A stretch of 64,000 bases of DNA from Kiloniellales bacterium (GTDB lineage: Bacteria; Pseudomonadota; Alphaproteobacteria; Kiloniellales; JAKSBE01), in the NCBI GenBank assembly GCA_030066685.1, contig JASJBF010000032.1, positions 116,772 through 180,771 of the forward strand. The letters run 5' to 3'. Below, piece after piece: positions 34,490-43,018 of this stretch. A program made the translations under genes and the position numbers. Each line of letters begins with the position of its first letter. Position 1 is the first letter of the stretch. The notes under the pieces were generated by a model. That model saw nothing but the letters and a program-made list of their open reading frames with translations, did not search any database and had not been told where the DNA came from.

Positions 34490-35623
34490 ATGCGCAAGTA
34501 CATCTCCTTCCCCCGCGTCGAGGGCCTCGCCTCCCGCCAGGCCCATGCCGACCTGCCGCCCGACACCTTCGAGCGCGAGCTGGGCAAGGAGGGCTTCTTC
34601 GGCCCGGCGACCCACATGTACCACCGCCATCCGCCGACCGGCTGGGTCGACTGGGAGGGGCCGCTGCGGCCGCGCGCCTTCGACCTGACCCGCCTCAACG
34701 CCGAGCAGGGCTCGCCCTGGGAGGCCGACGAGATCCTGCACAACGCCAGCGTCAAGATCCGCTTCTGGCGCGCGCCTCTGCGCATGGACCACCTGGCCCG
34801 GAACGGCGACGGCGACGAGCTGCTCTTCATCCATCAGGGCCAGGGCGACCTTTACTGCGACTACGGCCACCTTGCGGTCGCGGCCGGCGACTACGTCATG
34901 CTGCCGCGTTCGACCATGTGGCGACTGGACTGCAGCGAGCCGGTGACGGCGCTGCTGATCGAGGCGACCAACGCCAGCTACACCCTGCCGGACAAGGGTA
35001 TGGTCGGCGACCACGCGATCTTCGACCCGGCGATGCTCGACGTCCCGGCCATCGACGAGGCCTTCAAGGCGCAGCAGGACGAGGAGACCTGGCAGGTCCG
35101 GGTCAAGCGCGGCGGCGCGGTCTCCACCGTCACCTACCCTTTCAACCCCCTGGACGCGGTCGGCTGGAAGGGCGACCTGGCGCCGGTGCGGATCAACGTC
35201 GCGCACATCCGGCCGCTGATGAGCCACCGCTACCACCTGCCGCCCTCGGCCCACACCACCTTCGTCGGCAACCGCTTCGTGGTCTGCACCTTCGCCCCGC
35301 GCCCCTTCGAGTCGGCGCCGGAGGCCCTCAAGGTGCCCTTCTTCCACAATAACGACGACTACGACGAGGTGATATTCTACCACGCCGGCGATTTCTTCAG
35401 CCGGGACAACATCCACCCCGGCATGGTCACCTTCCATCCCTGCGGCTTCACCCACGGGCCGCACCCCAAGGCCCTGAAGAACGCCTTCGAGCAGAAGAAG
35501 CCGGCCACCGACGAGTACGCCATCATGGTCGACACCCGCGACGCCCTGGAGCTTGGCGCCGGCGCCCGCGGCGTCGAGTGGGCGGGCTACGTCGACTCCT
35601 GGAAGAGCAACGGCGAGGGCTGA
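34490..35623 (+). CDS. Homogentisate 1,2-dioxygenase-like cupin protein
   Basis: 377 residues, shorter than typical homogentisate dioxygenase (about 430). The HgmA character is seen in DELLFIHQGQGDLYCDYGHL (first cupin) and in the iron-site region HNNDDYDEVIFYHAGDFF followed by MVTFHPCGFTHGPHP, where the conserved Glu and two His of the non-haem iron site are expected. It would open the ring of homogentisate (or a related hydroquinone acid). CAGGAG precedes the ATG. First gene of the plus-strand catabolic operon, behind the MarR-type operator; an FAH gene follows after 7 bases. A gentisate-like substrate cannot be excluded. Confidence 0.85.
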   Translation: MRKYISFPRVEGLASRQAHADLPPDTFERELGKEGFFGPATHMYHRHPPTGWVDWEGPLRPRAFDLTRLNAEQGSPWEADEILHNASVKIRFWRAPLRMDHLARNGDGDELLFIHQGQGDLYCDYGHLAVAAGDYVMLPRSTMWRLDCSEPVTALLIEATNASYTLPDKGMVGDHAIFDPAMLDVPAIDEAFKAQQDEETWQVRVKRGGAVSTVTYPFNPLDAVGWKGDLAPVRINVAHIRPLMSHRYHLPPSAHTTFVGNRFVVCTFAPRPFESAPEALKVPFFHNNDDYDEVIFYHAGDFFSRDNIHPGMVTFHPCGFTHGPHPKALKNAFEQKKPATDEYAIMVDTRDALELGAGARGVEWAGYVDSWKSNGEG

Positions 35624-35630
35624 GGCCGAG

Positions 35631-36620
35631 ATGAAGCTTGCATCGCTGAAGGAGGGTGGCCGCGACGGCACCTTGGTCGTGGTGAGCCGGGACCTGACCC
35701 GGGCCGCCCACGCGGTCTCGGCGACGACCCTGCAGCAGGCGCTGGAGGACTGGCCGAGCTACGGCCCCAAGCTGGAGGCGGAGTTCGCCCGGGTCGAAGC
35801 CGGCGCCGCGCCCGAGGCTGCGCCCTTCGATCCGGAAGCCTGCGCCGCGCCCCTGCCCCGGGCCTACCAGTGGGCCGACGGCTCCGCCTACGTGAACCAC
35901 GTCGAGCTGGTGCGCAAGGCCCGCGGGGCCGAGATGCCGGAGAGCTTCTGGACCGACCCCCTGATGTATCAGGGCGGCTCGGACACCCTGCTGGGCGCCC
36001 GCGAGCCGATCCTGGCCGCCGACGAGGCCTGGGGCATCGACTTCGAGGCCGAGGTCGCGGTGATCACCGACGACGTGCCTGCCGGGACGACGGCGGAGAC
36101 CGCGGGCGATCACATCCGGCTCTTCATGCTGGTCAACGACGTCTCGCTCAGAAACCTGATCCCGGGCGAGCTGGCGAAGGGCTTCGGCTTCTTCCACGGC
36201 AAGCCGCCGACCGCCTTCTCGCCGGTCGCGGTCACCCCGGACGAGCTGGGCGCGGCCTGGGACGGCCGCAAGCTCCACCTGCCGCTGCTCAGCCACCTCA
36301 ACGGCGAGCTCTTCGGGCGGCCCGACGCGGGGGTGGATATGACATTCGATTTTCCGCAGCTGATCGCCCACGCGGCCAAGACCCGGCCGCTGGGCGCCGG
36401 CACCATCGTCGGCTCGGGCACGGTGTCGAACGTGGACCGCTCGGTCGGCTCCTCCTGCCTGGCCGAGGTGCGCATGCTGGAGACCATCGACCGGGGCAAG
36501 CCGAGCACGCCCTTCATGAGCTTCGGCGACCGGATCCGGATCGAGATGCTGGACGCCGAGGGCCGGAGCATCTTCGGCGCCATCGACCAGGAGGTGCGGC
36601 GCCGCGACGCCGCCGGCTGA
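35631..36620 (+). CDS. Fumarylacetoacetate hydrolase family protein, long form
   Basis: 329 residues with an N-terminal FAH_N-like part (MKLASLKEGGRDGTLVVVSR) and the FAH fold: MYQGGSDTLLGAREPI, IDFEAEVAVITDDVP (Glu pair for metal), FMLVNDVSLRNLIPGELAKG, and SCLAEVRMLETIDRGKP. It would cleave fumarylacetoacetate into fumarate and acetoacetate. ATG at 35631 follows the dioxygenase stop closely, so the genes are probably cotranscribed. The region thus encodes two FAH paralogues, this one in the plus-strand operon and a shorter one in the minus-strand operon. Confidence 0.88.
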   Translation: MKLASLKEGGRDGTLVVVSRDLTRAAHAVSATTLQQALEDWPSYGPKLEAEFARVEAGAAPEAAPFDPEACAAPLPRAYQWADGSAYVNHVELVRKARGAEMPESFWTDPLMYQGGSDTLLGAREPILAADEAWGIDFEAEVAVITDDVPAGTTAETAGDHIRLFMLVNDVSLRNLIPGELAKGFGFFHGKPPTAFSPVAVTPDELGAAWDGRKLHLPLLSHLNGELFGRPDAGVDMTFDFPQLIAHAAKTRPLGAGTIVGSGTVSNVDRSVGSSCLAEVRMLETIDRGKPSTPFMSFGDRIRIEMLDAEGRSIFGAIDQEVRRRDAAG

Positions 36621-36647
36621 AAAACGAAAAACGGGAGAGACAGAGCC

Positions 36648-37625
36648 ATGGCCAAGGTCTTCGCGTCCCAGGCGGACCTGACCGAGAAAACCATCACCTT
36701 CGACGAGCTCGGGCCCGGGCTCTACGCCTTCACCGCCGAGGGCGACCCGAACAGCGGCGTGATCGTGGGCGAGGACTCGGTCCTGGTGATCGACACCCAG
36801 GCCACCCCGGTGATGGCCCAGAAGGTGATCGACTGCGTGGCCAAGGTGACGGACAAGCCGATCAAGCACGTGGTCCTCAGCCACTATCATGCGGTGCGGG
36901 TCCTTGGCGCCTCGGCCTACAAGCCGGAGAACGTCATCGCCAGCCGTGGCACCTACGAGCTGATCGCCGAGCGTGGCCAGCAGGACTACGAGTCCGAGGT
37001 CGGGCGCTTCCCTCGGCTCTTCGACTCGGTCGAGTCGGTGCCCGGGCTGACCTGGCCCAATATCGTCTTCGAAGAGAAGCTGACCATGTACCGGGGCGGC
37101 AAACCGGTCGAGATCCTGCACCTGGGCCGCGGCCACACCAAGGGCGACACCGTGGTCTGGCTGCCCGAGGAGAAGGTCCTGTTCAGCGGCGACCTGGTCG
37201 AGTACGGCGCGACGCCCTACACCGGCGACGCCTACCTCAAGGACTGGCCGGAGACCCTCTCGCGACTGCGCAGCTTGGGGGCCGAGAAGCTTGTGCCGGG
37301 CCGCGGCGCGGCGCTGAAGACGCAGGCGGAGTCCGAGGCCGCGATCGACGGCACCCGGGCCTTTCTGACCAAGATGTACGACAGCGTCGAAGCCGGCGTG
37401 CAGGCCGGCAAGCCGCTTAAGCGGATCTACGACGAGACCTTCGCCGCGCTGGAGCCGGAGTTCGGCAACTGGGTGATCTTCGAGCACTGCATGCCCTTCG
37501 ACGTCAGCCGCGCCTACGACGAGGCCAGCGGCATCGCTGACCCCCGGATCTGGACCGCCGAGCGCGACGTCGAGATGTGGAAGGCCCTGGAGCAGGACCA
37601 GCCGGTCAAGAGCGCGGAGGCCTGA
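36648..37625 (+). CDS. MBL-fold hydrolase with degenerate metal motif
   Basis: 325 residues of the metallo-beta-lactamase fold. The first metal motif, normally HxHxDH, reads H79-Y-H81-A-V83-R84, so the Asp and third His are missing. Later ligands are kept: GRGHTKGDTVVWLP (His) and VLFSGDLVE (Asp). It may bind one metal only, or act on a substrate not needing the second site. The C-terminal part (about residues 215-325) is helical. GGGAGAG precedes the ATG. Position in the operon suggests a thioesterase- or lactonase-like accessory step in the aromatic pathway; that is inference. Confidence 0.82.
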   Translation: MAKVFASQADLTEKTITFDELGPGLYAFTAEGDPNSGVIVGEDSVLVIDTQATPVMAQKVIDCVAKVTDKPIKHVVLSHYHAVRVLGASAYKPENVIASRGTYELIAERGQQDYESEVGRFPRLFDSVESVPGLTWPNIVFEEKLTMYRGGKPVEILHLGRGHTKGDTVVWLPEEKVLFSGDLVEYGATPYTGDAYLKDWPETLSRLRSLGAEKLVPGRGAALKTQAESEAAIDGTRAFLTKMYDSVEAGVQAGKPLKRIYDETFAALEPEFGNWVIFEHCMPFDVSRAYDEASGIADPRIWTAERDVEMWKALEQDQPVKSAEA

Positions 37626-37687
37626 AGGCGCTGGGCGAAGCTTGAGGCGCTTGTGATCTTATGCCCCCGCTTCCGCCGCCTCCTCTA

Positions 37688-37797
37688 CTGTCATTGCCGG
37701 GGCGCGTAAGCGCGGCGCTTCGCGCGACCCGGCAATCCATCGTGCCGCTTGCTCGATGGATGCCCGGATCAAGTCCGGGCATGACAGCGGAGGTGGT
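37688..37797. repeat. Dispersed palindromic repeat (CTGTCAT...ATGACAG type)
   Basis: The 110-bp element has inverted ends CTGTCAT (37688-37694) and ATGACAG (37791-37797), an inner pair TGCCGGG / CCCGGCA and a hairpin GCCCGGATCAAGTCCGGGC near the right end. It shares TCCATCGTGCCG and the Cys-type hairpin sequence with the element at 59469-59545, in the same family. Confidence 0.8.
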
Positions 37798-37836
37798 GGC
37801 CCGTGAAGAATAGCCTTCTCCAGCGGCGCAGGTGAC

Positions 37837-39516
37837 ATGCCGAAGACCTATACCAACCCCGTCTATCCCTATCTGCGTTCGGTCGATCAGGATGCCGACG
37901 CGCCCGCTCACCATCCGGTGATCGTCGTCGGCGCGGGGCTGGTCGGTCTGACCGTGGCGGTCGACCTGGCGACCCGGGGCATCGCCTCGGTGGTGCTTGA
38001 CGACAACGATACCGTCAGCTACGGCAGCCGAGCGATCTGCTTCGCCAAGCGTACCCTTGAGATCTACGACCGCCTGGGCATAGGCGACAAGCTGCGGGCC
38101 AAGGGCATCACCTGGAACCTGGGTAAGGTCTTCCTGAAGGACCGGCAGCTCTTCGCGTTCGACCTGCTGCCGGAGGGCGGCGAGGAGAACCCGGCCTTCG
38201 TGAACCTGCAGCAGTACTACGTCGAGGAATGGCTGGTCGAACGCGCCGAGGAGACGGGCCTGGTCGACCTGCGCTGGAAGAACAAGGTGACGGGCGTGAG
38301 CCCGGACAGGGACCGGGTCGGCCTGCAGGTCGAGACGCCGGAGGGCCCCTACGCACTCACCTGCGACTACCTCCTGGCCTGCGACGGCGCCCGCAGCTTC
38401 GTCCGCGAGGCCCTGGACCTGGAGTTCAAGGGCCAGGTCTTCCAGGACCGCTTCCTGATCACCGACGTGCTGATGAAGGCGGACTTCCCGACCGAGCGCT
38501 GGTTCTGGTTCGATCCGCCCTTCAACCCCGAGCAGTCGGCCCTACTGCACCGCCAGGCCGACGACGTCTGGCGTATCGACCTTCAGCTCGGCTGGGACGC
38601 CGACCCGGAAGCCGAGAGCCAGCCCGAGCGCGTGGTGCCGCGGCTGAAGGCCATGCTGGGCGAGGACAAGGACTTCGAGCTGGAGTGGATCTCGGTCTAC
38701 ACCTTCCAGTGCCGCCGCCTGGAGCGCTTCCGCCACGGCCGGGTGTTCTTCCTCGGCGATTCGGCGCACCAGGTCTCGCCCTTCGGCGCCCGCGGCGGCA
38801 ACGGCGGCGTTCAGGACGCCGATAACCTGGTCTGGAAGCTGGAGGCCGTGCTGCGCGGCGCGGCGCCGGCGGCGTTGCTGGAGAGCTACGATGCCGAGCG
38901 CGTCCCGGCGGCCGACGAGAACATCCTGAACTCGACCCGAGCGACCGACTTCATCACGCCCAAGAGCGCGGTCAGCCGCGCCTTCCGCGACGCCGTGCTC
39001 GAGCTCGCCGAGACCTGCCCCTTCGCCCGCGGGCTGGTCAACAGCGGCCGCCTCTCCCTGCCCTACGACGCCGTCGACTCACCGCTCGCCGCGCCCGATG
39101 GCAAGGCCTTCGGTGGCCGGGTCCGGCCCGGCGGCCCCGCCGCGGACGCCCCGGTCGAGACCGCCGAGGGCCCGGGCTGGTTGCTGCGCCACATCGGCCC
39201 CGGGTTCACCCTGCTGTGCTTCGCCGAGGACGGCGAGCCTGCGGGCCTCGAAGCGCTCCAAGAAGAAGGGATCCGGGTGCTGCGCCTGGCCCCAGAAACG
39301 GGCGGCGACGGCAGGCTGCCGCGCCTTGTCGACCGCGAGGGCCTGGCGGCCCGGCGCTACGATGCCCGGCCCGGGACCTGGTACCTCTTCCGCCCGGACC
39401 AGCACCTGGTCGCCCGGGGCCGCCGTCTCGATCCGGCCGCCGTCTTGGCCGCCCGGGACCGCGCCTTGGGGCGACGGGCGCCCGCGGCGGACGGCGACGC
39501 GATGGGGGTCGCCTGA
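37837..39516 (+). CDS. FAD-dependent aromatic-ring monooxygenase (MhpA/PheA-like)
   Basis: 559 residues of the class A flavoprotein hydroxylases. FAD motif VVGAGLVGLTVAVDLATRG (from about residue 30), the DG motif in LLACDGARSFVREAL, and the GD motif in VFFLGDSAHQVSPFGARGGN. A C-terminal thioredoxin-like domain of about 150 residues is present, as in 3-(3-hydroxyphenyl)propionate and phenol hydroxylases. It probably hydroxylates a phenolic acid to the hydroquinone that the dioxygenase opens. The ribosome site is weak (CAGGTG). The stop overlaps the next ATG by one base. A palindromic repeat separates it from the MBL gene, so it may have its own promoter. Confidence 0.88.
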   Translation: MPKTYTNPVYPYLRSVDQDADAPAHHPVIVVGAGLVGLTVAVDLATRGIASVVLDDNDTVSYGSRAICFAKRTLEIYDRLGIGDKLRAKGITWNLGKVFLKDRQLFAFDLLPEGGEENPAFVNLQQYYVEEWLVERAEETGLVDLRWKNKVTGVSPDRDRVGLQVETPEGPYALTCDYLLACDGARSFVREALDLEFKGQVFQDRFLITDVLMKADFPTERWFWFDPPFNPEQSALLHRQADDVWRIDLQLGWDADPEAESQPERVVPRLKAMLGEDKDFELEWISVYTFQCRRLERFRHGRVFFLGDSAHQVSPFGARGGNGGVQDADNLVWKLEAVLRGAAPAALLESYDAERVPAADENILNSTRATDFITPKSAVSRAFRDAVLELAETCPFARGLVNSGRLSLPYDAVDSPLAAPDGKAFGGRVRPGGPAADAPVETAEGPGWLLRHIGPGFTLLCFAEDGEPAGLEALQEEGIRVLRLAPETGGDGRLPRLVDREGLAARRYDARPGTWYLFRPDQHLVARGRRLDPAAVLAARDRALGRRAPAADGDAMGVA

Positions 39517-39719
39517 TGGCCAAGCTCTCGACCGAGGCCCGCCTGGCGCAGCCGGACGAGCTCTACGCCCGGCTGATCGAGGCCTACCGCGACCTGGACG
39601 AGGCGGAGAGCCACAAGTTCAGTGCAAAGCTGATCCTCTTGCTTGCCAACCACATCGGCGATCCGGAGGTCCTGGAGGACGCCCTGGCGATCGCCCGGGG
39701 CGAGGCGGGCGGGACCTGA
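39516..39719 (+). CDS. DUF2783 small protein
   Basis: 67 residues (MAKLSTEARLAQPDELYARL ... HKFSAKLILLLANHIGDPEV), an all-helical protein of the DUF2783 type that I know as a frequent neighbour of aromatic FAD monooxygenases. The start overlaps the stop of the monooxygenase by one base (TGATG), so the two are translationally coupled; it could be a small partner or stabilising subunit. Last gene of the catabolic operon. Confidence 0.8.
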   Translation: MAKLSTEARLAQPDELYARLIEAYRDLDEAESHKFSAKLILLLANHIGDPEVLEDALAIARGEAGGT

Positions 39720-39806
39720 TAACGCCGCCCGGCCCGGGAACTCTGGGTTTCCGCCCGGCCGAAGTCTGCTAACCTGCCGGCAAGGAATCAGGGGTAAGAG
39801 GGGTCC

Positions 39807-40754
39807 ATGATCGTCGTATTCGGCTCACTGAACGCCGACTTCTTCATGCAGGTCGACAAGCTGCCCCAGCCCGGCGAGACGGTGCTGGGCGGGCGCTACT
39901 TCCTGGTGCCCGGCGGCAAGGGTGCCAACCAGGCCCTGGCCGCCGCCCGGGCAGGCAACGACAGCCAGGTCTGCATGGTCGGCAAGGTCGGCAAGGACGA
40001 ATGGGGCGACTTCGCCACCTCCCTGCTGCGCGAGGACGAGGTCGACGTCGCCAACGTCGGCCGCGGCGAGACCGGCACCGCCTGCGCCTCGATCATGGTC
40101 GACGACCAGGGCGAGAACGCCATCGCGGTCGCCAGCGGCGCCAACCTGGAGGCCCGGGCCGATCAGGTTCCCGACGAGCTGCTCGGGCCGGAGACCTGGC
40201 TGGTCATGCAGATGGAGGTCACCGCCAAGGAGAACTGGGCGCTGATCGATCGCGCCAAGGCGGCCGGGACCAAGATCCTGCTGAGCGTCGCCCCGGCGGC
40301 GCCGGTGCCGGCGGAAACCCTGGCCAAGGTCGACATCCTGGTGGTCAACGAGATCGAGGCCCGCATGGTCGGCGAGGCCGAGAAGATCTTCGTCGAGGAC
40401 ACCGCCGAGATCGGCGAGACCCTGGCCGCCCGCTATGGTCTGACCTGCATCGTGACCCTGGGCGGCGAAGGGGCCGCCGCCTACAGCCCCGAAGGGGTCC
40501 TGGCGGTGGCGACCCTGCCGATCACGCCGGTCGACACCACGGGCGCCGGCGACGCCTTCGTAGGCGGCCTTGCGACCGCCCTGGACGAGGGCAAGACCCT
40601 GCAGGAGGCCCTGCGCTTCGCCGCCGTCACGGCCGGCCTCTGCTGTGTCCGGGAGGGCACGCAGTCCAGCTTCGCCCGGCGTGCGGAAATTGACGCCGAG
40701 CTGAAGAAGGTCCTGCCGGCGCAGATCGTCGGCGGCTCCGGCATGGTGAGCTGA
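39807..40754 (+). CDS. rbsK: Ribokinase (PfkB family sugar kinase)
   Basis: 315 residues with both PfkB signatures: GGKGANQALAAARAG near residue 36 and the anion-hole/catalytic motif PVDTTGAGDAFVGGLATALD near residue 238, where the Asp of GAGD is the catalytic base. Ribokinases phosphorylate ribose with ATP; a related sugar or nucleoside is possible. AGAGGGG precedes the ATG. It is not in an operon with a ribose transporter. It converges with the universal stress protein gene. Confidence 0.88.
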   Translation: MIVVFGSLNADFFMQVDKLPQPGETVLGGRYFLVPGGKGANQALAAARAGNDSQVCMVGKVGKDEWGDFATSLLREDEVDVANVGRGETGTACASIMVDDQGENAIAVASGANLEARADQVPDELLGPETWLVMQMEVTAKENWALIDRAKAAGTKILLSVAPAAPVPAETLAKVDILVVNEIEARMVGEAEKIFVEDTAEIGETLAARYGLTCIVTLGGEGAAAYSPEGVLAVATLPITPVDTTGAGDAFVGGLATALDEGKTLQEALRFAAVTAGLCCVREGTQSSFARRAEIDAELKKVLPAQIVGGSGMVS

Positions 40755-40785
40755 GCACGCCGCACCGCTCGGAGGCAGAGGGTCT

Positions 40786-41220
40786 TCAGGGCACGATCAG
40801 GCAGGGGCAAGGCGCCTGGACGGTAACCTTCTGGGCCAGGCCACCGATGCCCTGAGCCGGCGCCCCGCGGCGGCCGAGGACCATCAGATCGGCCTTGAGC
40901 CGCCTTGCCGCCTCGACGATCCGCTTCACCCGGTCGCCTTCCGCGCTGAGGGTCGAGATCAGACCGGAGTCCAGCCCGCTCTCCTCGGCATGGCAGGAGG
41001 CAGCGCCGAGGATCTCCCCGCTCAGGCGCTCCATGACCTGCTTCGGCTTGGCGCCGGGATCGGCGACCGCCTTGATCACCTGCTCGGCGATCGCCGGGAC
41101 CTGCACGACATGGGTCAGGATCAGCTCCGCCTCGTGGATCACCGCCAGCCTTGCCGCCGTCTCGACTGCCTTCAAGGCCGGCTTCGAGCCGTCGACCCCG
41201 ACCAGAATCCTCCGAAACAT
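40786..41220 (-). CDS. Universal stress protein (UspA family)
   Basis: 144-residue single-domain UspA protein. The start motif FRRILVGVDGSKPALKAVE is typical, and the ATP-binding pattern G-2x-G-9x-G appears as GRRGAPAQGIGGLAQKV near the end. Such proteins bind ATP and help cells survive stress. The start at 41220 (GGGGAAAG upstream) fits the family N-terminus; ten extra codons upstream are not needed. Monocistronic, 76 bases downstream of the ABC ATPase gene on the same strand. Confidence 0.9.
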   Translation of the reverse strand: MFRRILVGVDGSKPALKAVETAARLAVIHEAELILTHVVQVPAIAEQVIKAVADPGAKPKQVMERLSGEILGAASCHAEESGLDSGLISTLSAEGDRVKRIVEAARRLKADLMVLGRRGAPAQGIGGLAQKVTVQAPCPCLIVP

Positions 41221-41296
41221 CGCTTTCCCCGAAGCTGAGACCGACGGCATGGTCGCCGACCCGCGGAGTCCGGGTCAAGCTTCGGTGATGGAGGCC

Positions 41297-42091
41297 TCAG
41301 TCCAGCAGCAGCTTGTCGCTGTCGAGCTCCTCGCCGCGGACCCTGGAGAAGAGCGCCATCAGGTCCGGGACGCCGAGCTGCAGGCGCTCCGGCCCCTTGA
41401 CGTCGAAGACGATGCGGCCTTCGTGCAGCATCACGGTGCGCGACCCGAAGGCCAAGGCCTGGCGCATCGAATGGGTGACCATCAGGGTGGTCAGGCGCTC
41501 CGCCTCGACCAGGTCGCGGGTCAGCTTGAGCACGAAGTCCTGCATGCGCGGATCGAGCGCCGCGGTGTGCTCGTCCAGGAGCAGGATCTTGGTCGGCCGG
41601 AGGGTCGCCATGATCAGGCTCACCGCCTGGCGCTGGCCGCCCGAGAGCAGGCCCATCAGGTCGCCCAGGCGGTCCTCCAGCCCCAGGCCCAGGCGGGCGA
41701 TCTTGTCGCGGAACTCGGCCCGGCGGGCCGCGTCGAGGGCCAGGCCGAAGCCGCGCCGCGCGCCCCGGGTGGCGGCCAGGGCCAGGTTCTCCTCGATGGT
41801 CAGGCCCTCGCAGGTCCCGGCCATCGGGTCCTGAAAGACCCGGGCCGCCAGGGCGCTGCGCCGCTCCGCCGGCCAGCGGGTGACCTCGCTGCCGTCGATC
41901 AGGATCCGGCCCCGGCTCGGCGCCACGTCGCCGGTCAGGCAGTTCAGCAGAGTCGACTTGCCGGCGCCGTTGGAGCCGATCACGGTCACGAACTCGCCGG
42001 CTGCGATGTCGAGGCCAATGCCCTGCAGGGCCCGGGTCTCCATCGCCGTGCCCGGGCTGAAGGTGACCTCGAGGTCCTCGACGCGGATCAT
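41297..42091 (-). CDS. ABC transporter ATP-binding protein (TrpZ-type)
   Basis: 264 residues with Walker A GSNGAGKST, signature LLSGGQRQA, Walker B ILLLDEHTAALD and the H-loop VTHSM. It drives import through the permease encoded directly upstream, whose stop codon overlaps this ATG (ATGA, 4 bases). The set (binding protein, single permease, ATPase) matches the TrpXYZ/YtlABC-type importers for aromatic amino acids or related small molecules. Confidence 0.92.
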   Translation of the reverse strand: MIRVEDLEVTFSPGTAMETRALQGIGLDIAAGEFVTVIGSNGAGKSTLLNCLTGDVAPSRGRILIDGSEVTRWPAERRSALAARVFQDPMAGTCEGLTIEENLALAATRGARRGFGLALDAARRAEFRDKIARLGLGLEDRLGDLMGLLSGGQRQAVSLIMATLRPTKILLLDEHTAALDPRMQDFVLKLTRDLVEAERLTTLMVTHSMRQALAFGSRTVMLHEGRIVFDVKGPERLQLGVPDLMALFSRVRGEELDSDKLLLD

Positions 42092-42990
42092 CGCGCGCTC
42101 GCCCTGGCGAAGAGCGCCTTGATCGGGTTGCGCGCGCCCGGAAGGATCAGGGCCACGGCGACCAGGATCGCGGTCACCAGGTTGAGGTCGGAGGACTGCA
42201 GGCCCAGGACGTCGGCGTTCAGGGCCAGGGCGATGGCGATGCGGTAGAGCACCGAGCCCATGACGCAGGCGACCACGGCGATGACGATGATCCGGCTGCG
42301 CAGCACCACCTCGCCGACGATGACCGCGGCCAGGCCGACGACGATGGTGCCGGTGCCCATGGTGATGTCGGCGAATCCGTTCATCTGGGCGAAGAGCGCC
42401 CCGCCCAGAGCGACCATGGCGTTGGACAGCGCCATGCCGAAGTAGGTGCTGCGCCCGGTCGCCACGCCCTGGGCCCGGGCCATGCGCGCATTGGCCCCGG
42501 TGGCGCGCAGGCCGAGGCCATAGTCCGAGGCCAGGAAGCGCGCCAGCAGCCCGCCGGCCGCGAGCACCACCGCCAGGGCGAAAAGCGGCTTCAGGTAGAA
42601 GCCCGGCAGGCCGAGGCCCTCGAAAGGGGTCAGCACGGTCGGCTCGGTGATCAGGGCGAGGTTCGGCCGGCCCATGATCCTGAGGTTGATCGAGTAGAGC
42701 GCGATCATGGTCAGGATCGAGGCCAGCAGGTGCAGGATCCTGAAGCGCAGGTTGAGGAAGGCCGTCACCACCCCCGCCGCCGCCCCGGCCAGCATCGCCA
42801 CCCCGGTCGCCAGGTAGGGATTCGTGCCGACGACGATGAGGGCCGCAGTCACCGCCGCGCCCAGCGGGAAGCTGCCGTCCACGGTCAGGTCCGGGAAGTT
42901 GAGCACCCGGAAGGACAGGAAGACCCCCAGGGCGACGAGACCGTAGACCAGGCCGATCTCGAGCGCCCCGAGGAAGGCGATCTCGTTCAT
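42088..42990 (-). CDS. ABC transporter permease (TrpY-type)
   Basis: 300-residue membrane protein with about eight segments, of the branched-chain/TrpY permease type: LVYGLVALGVFLSFRVLNFP, DLTVDGSFPLGAAVTAAL, ASILTMIALYSINLRIMGRP and TMGTGTIVVGLAAVIVGEVV. Only one permease gene is present, so it likely works as a homodimer. Overlaps the ATPase gene by 4 bases and follows the binding-protein gene by 28 bases. Confidence 0.9.
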   Translation of the reverse strand: MNEIAFLGALEIGLVYGLVALGVFLSFRVLNFPDLTVDGSFPLGAAVTAALIVVGTNPYLATGVAMLAGAAAGVVTAFLNLRFRILHLLASILTMIALYSINLRIMGRPNLALITEPTVLTPFEGLGLPGFYLKPLFALAVVLAAGGLLARFLASDYGLGLRATGANARMARAQGVATGRSTYFGMALSNAMVALGGALFAQMNGFADITMGTGTIVVGLAAVIVGEVVLRSRIIVIAVVACVMGSVLYRIAIALALNADVLGLQSSDLNLVTAILVAVALILPGARNPIKALFARASAR

Positions 42991-43018
42991 GCCGCAGACG
43001 CCCGGCCGGCCCCGGCGG

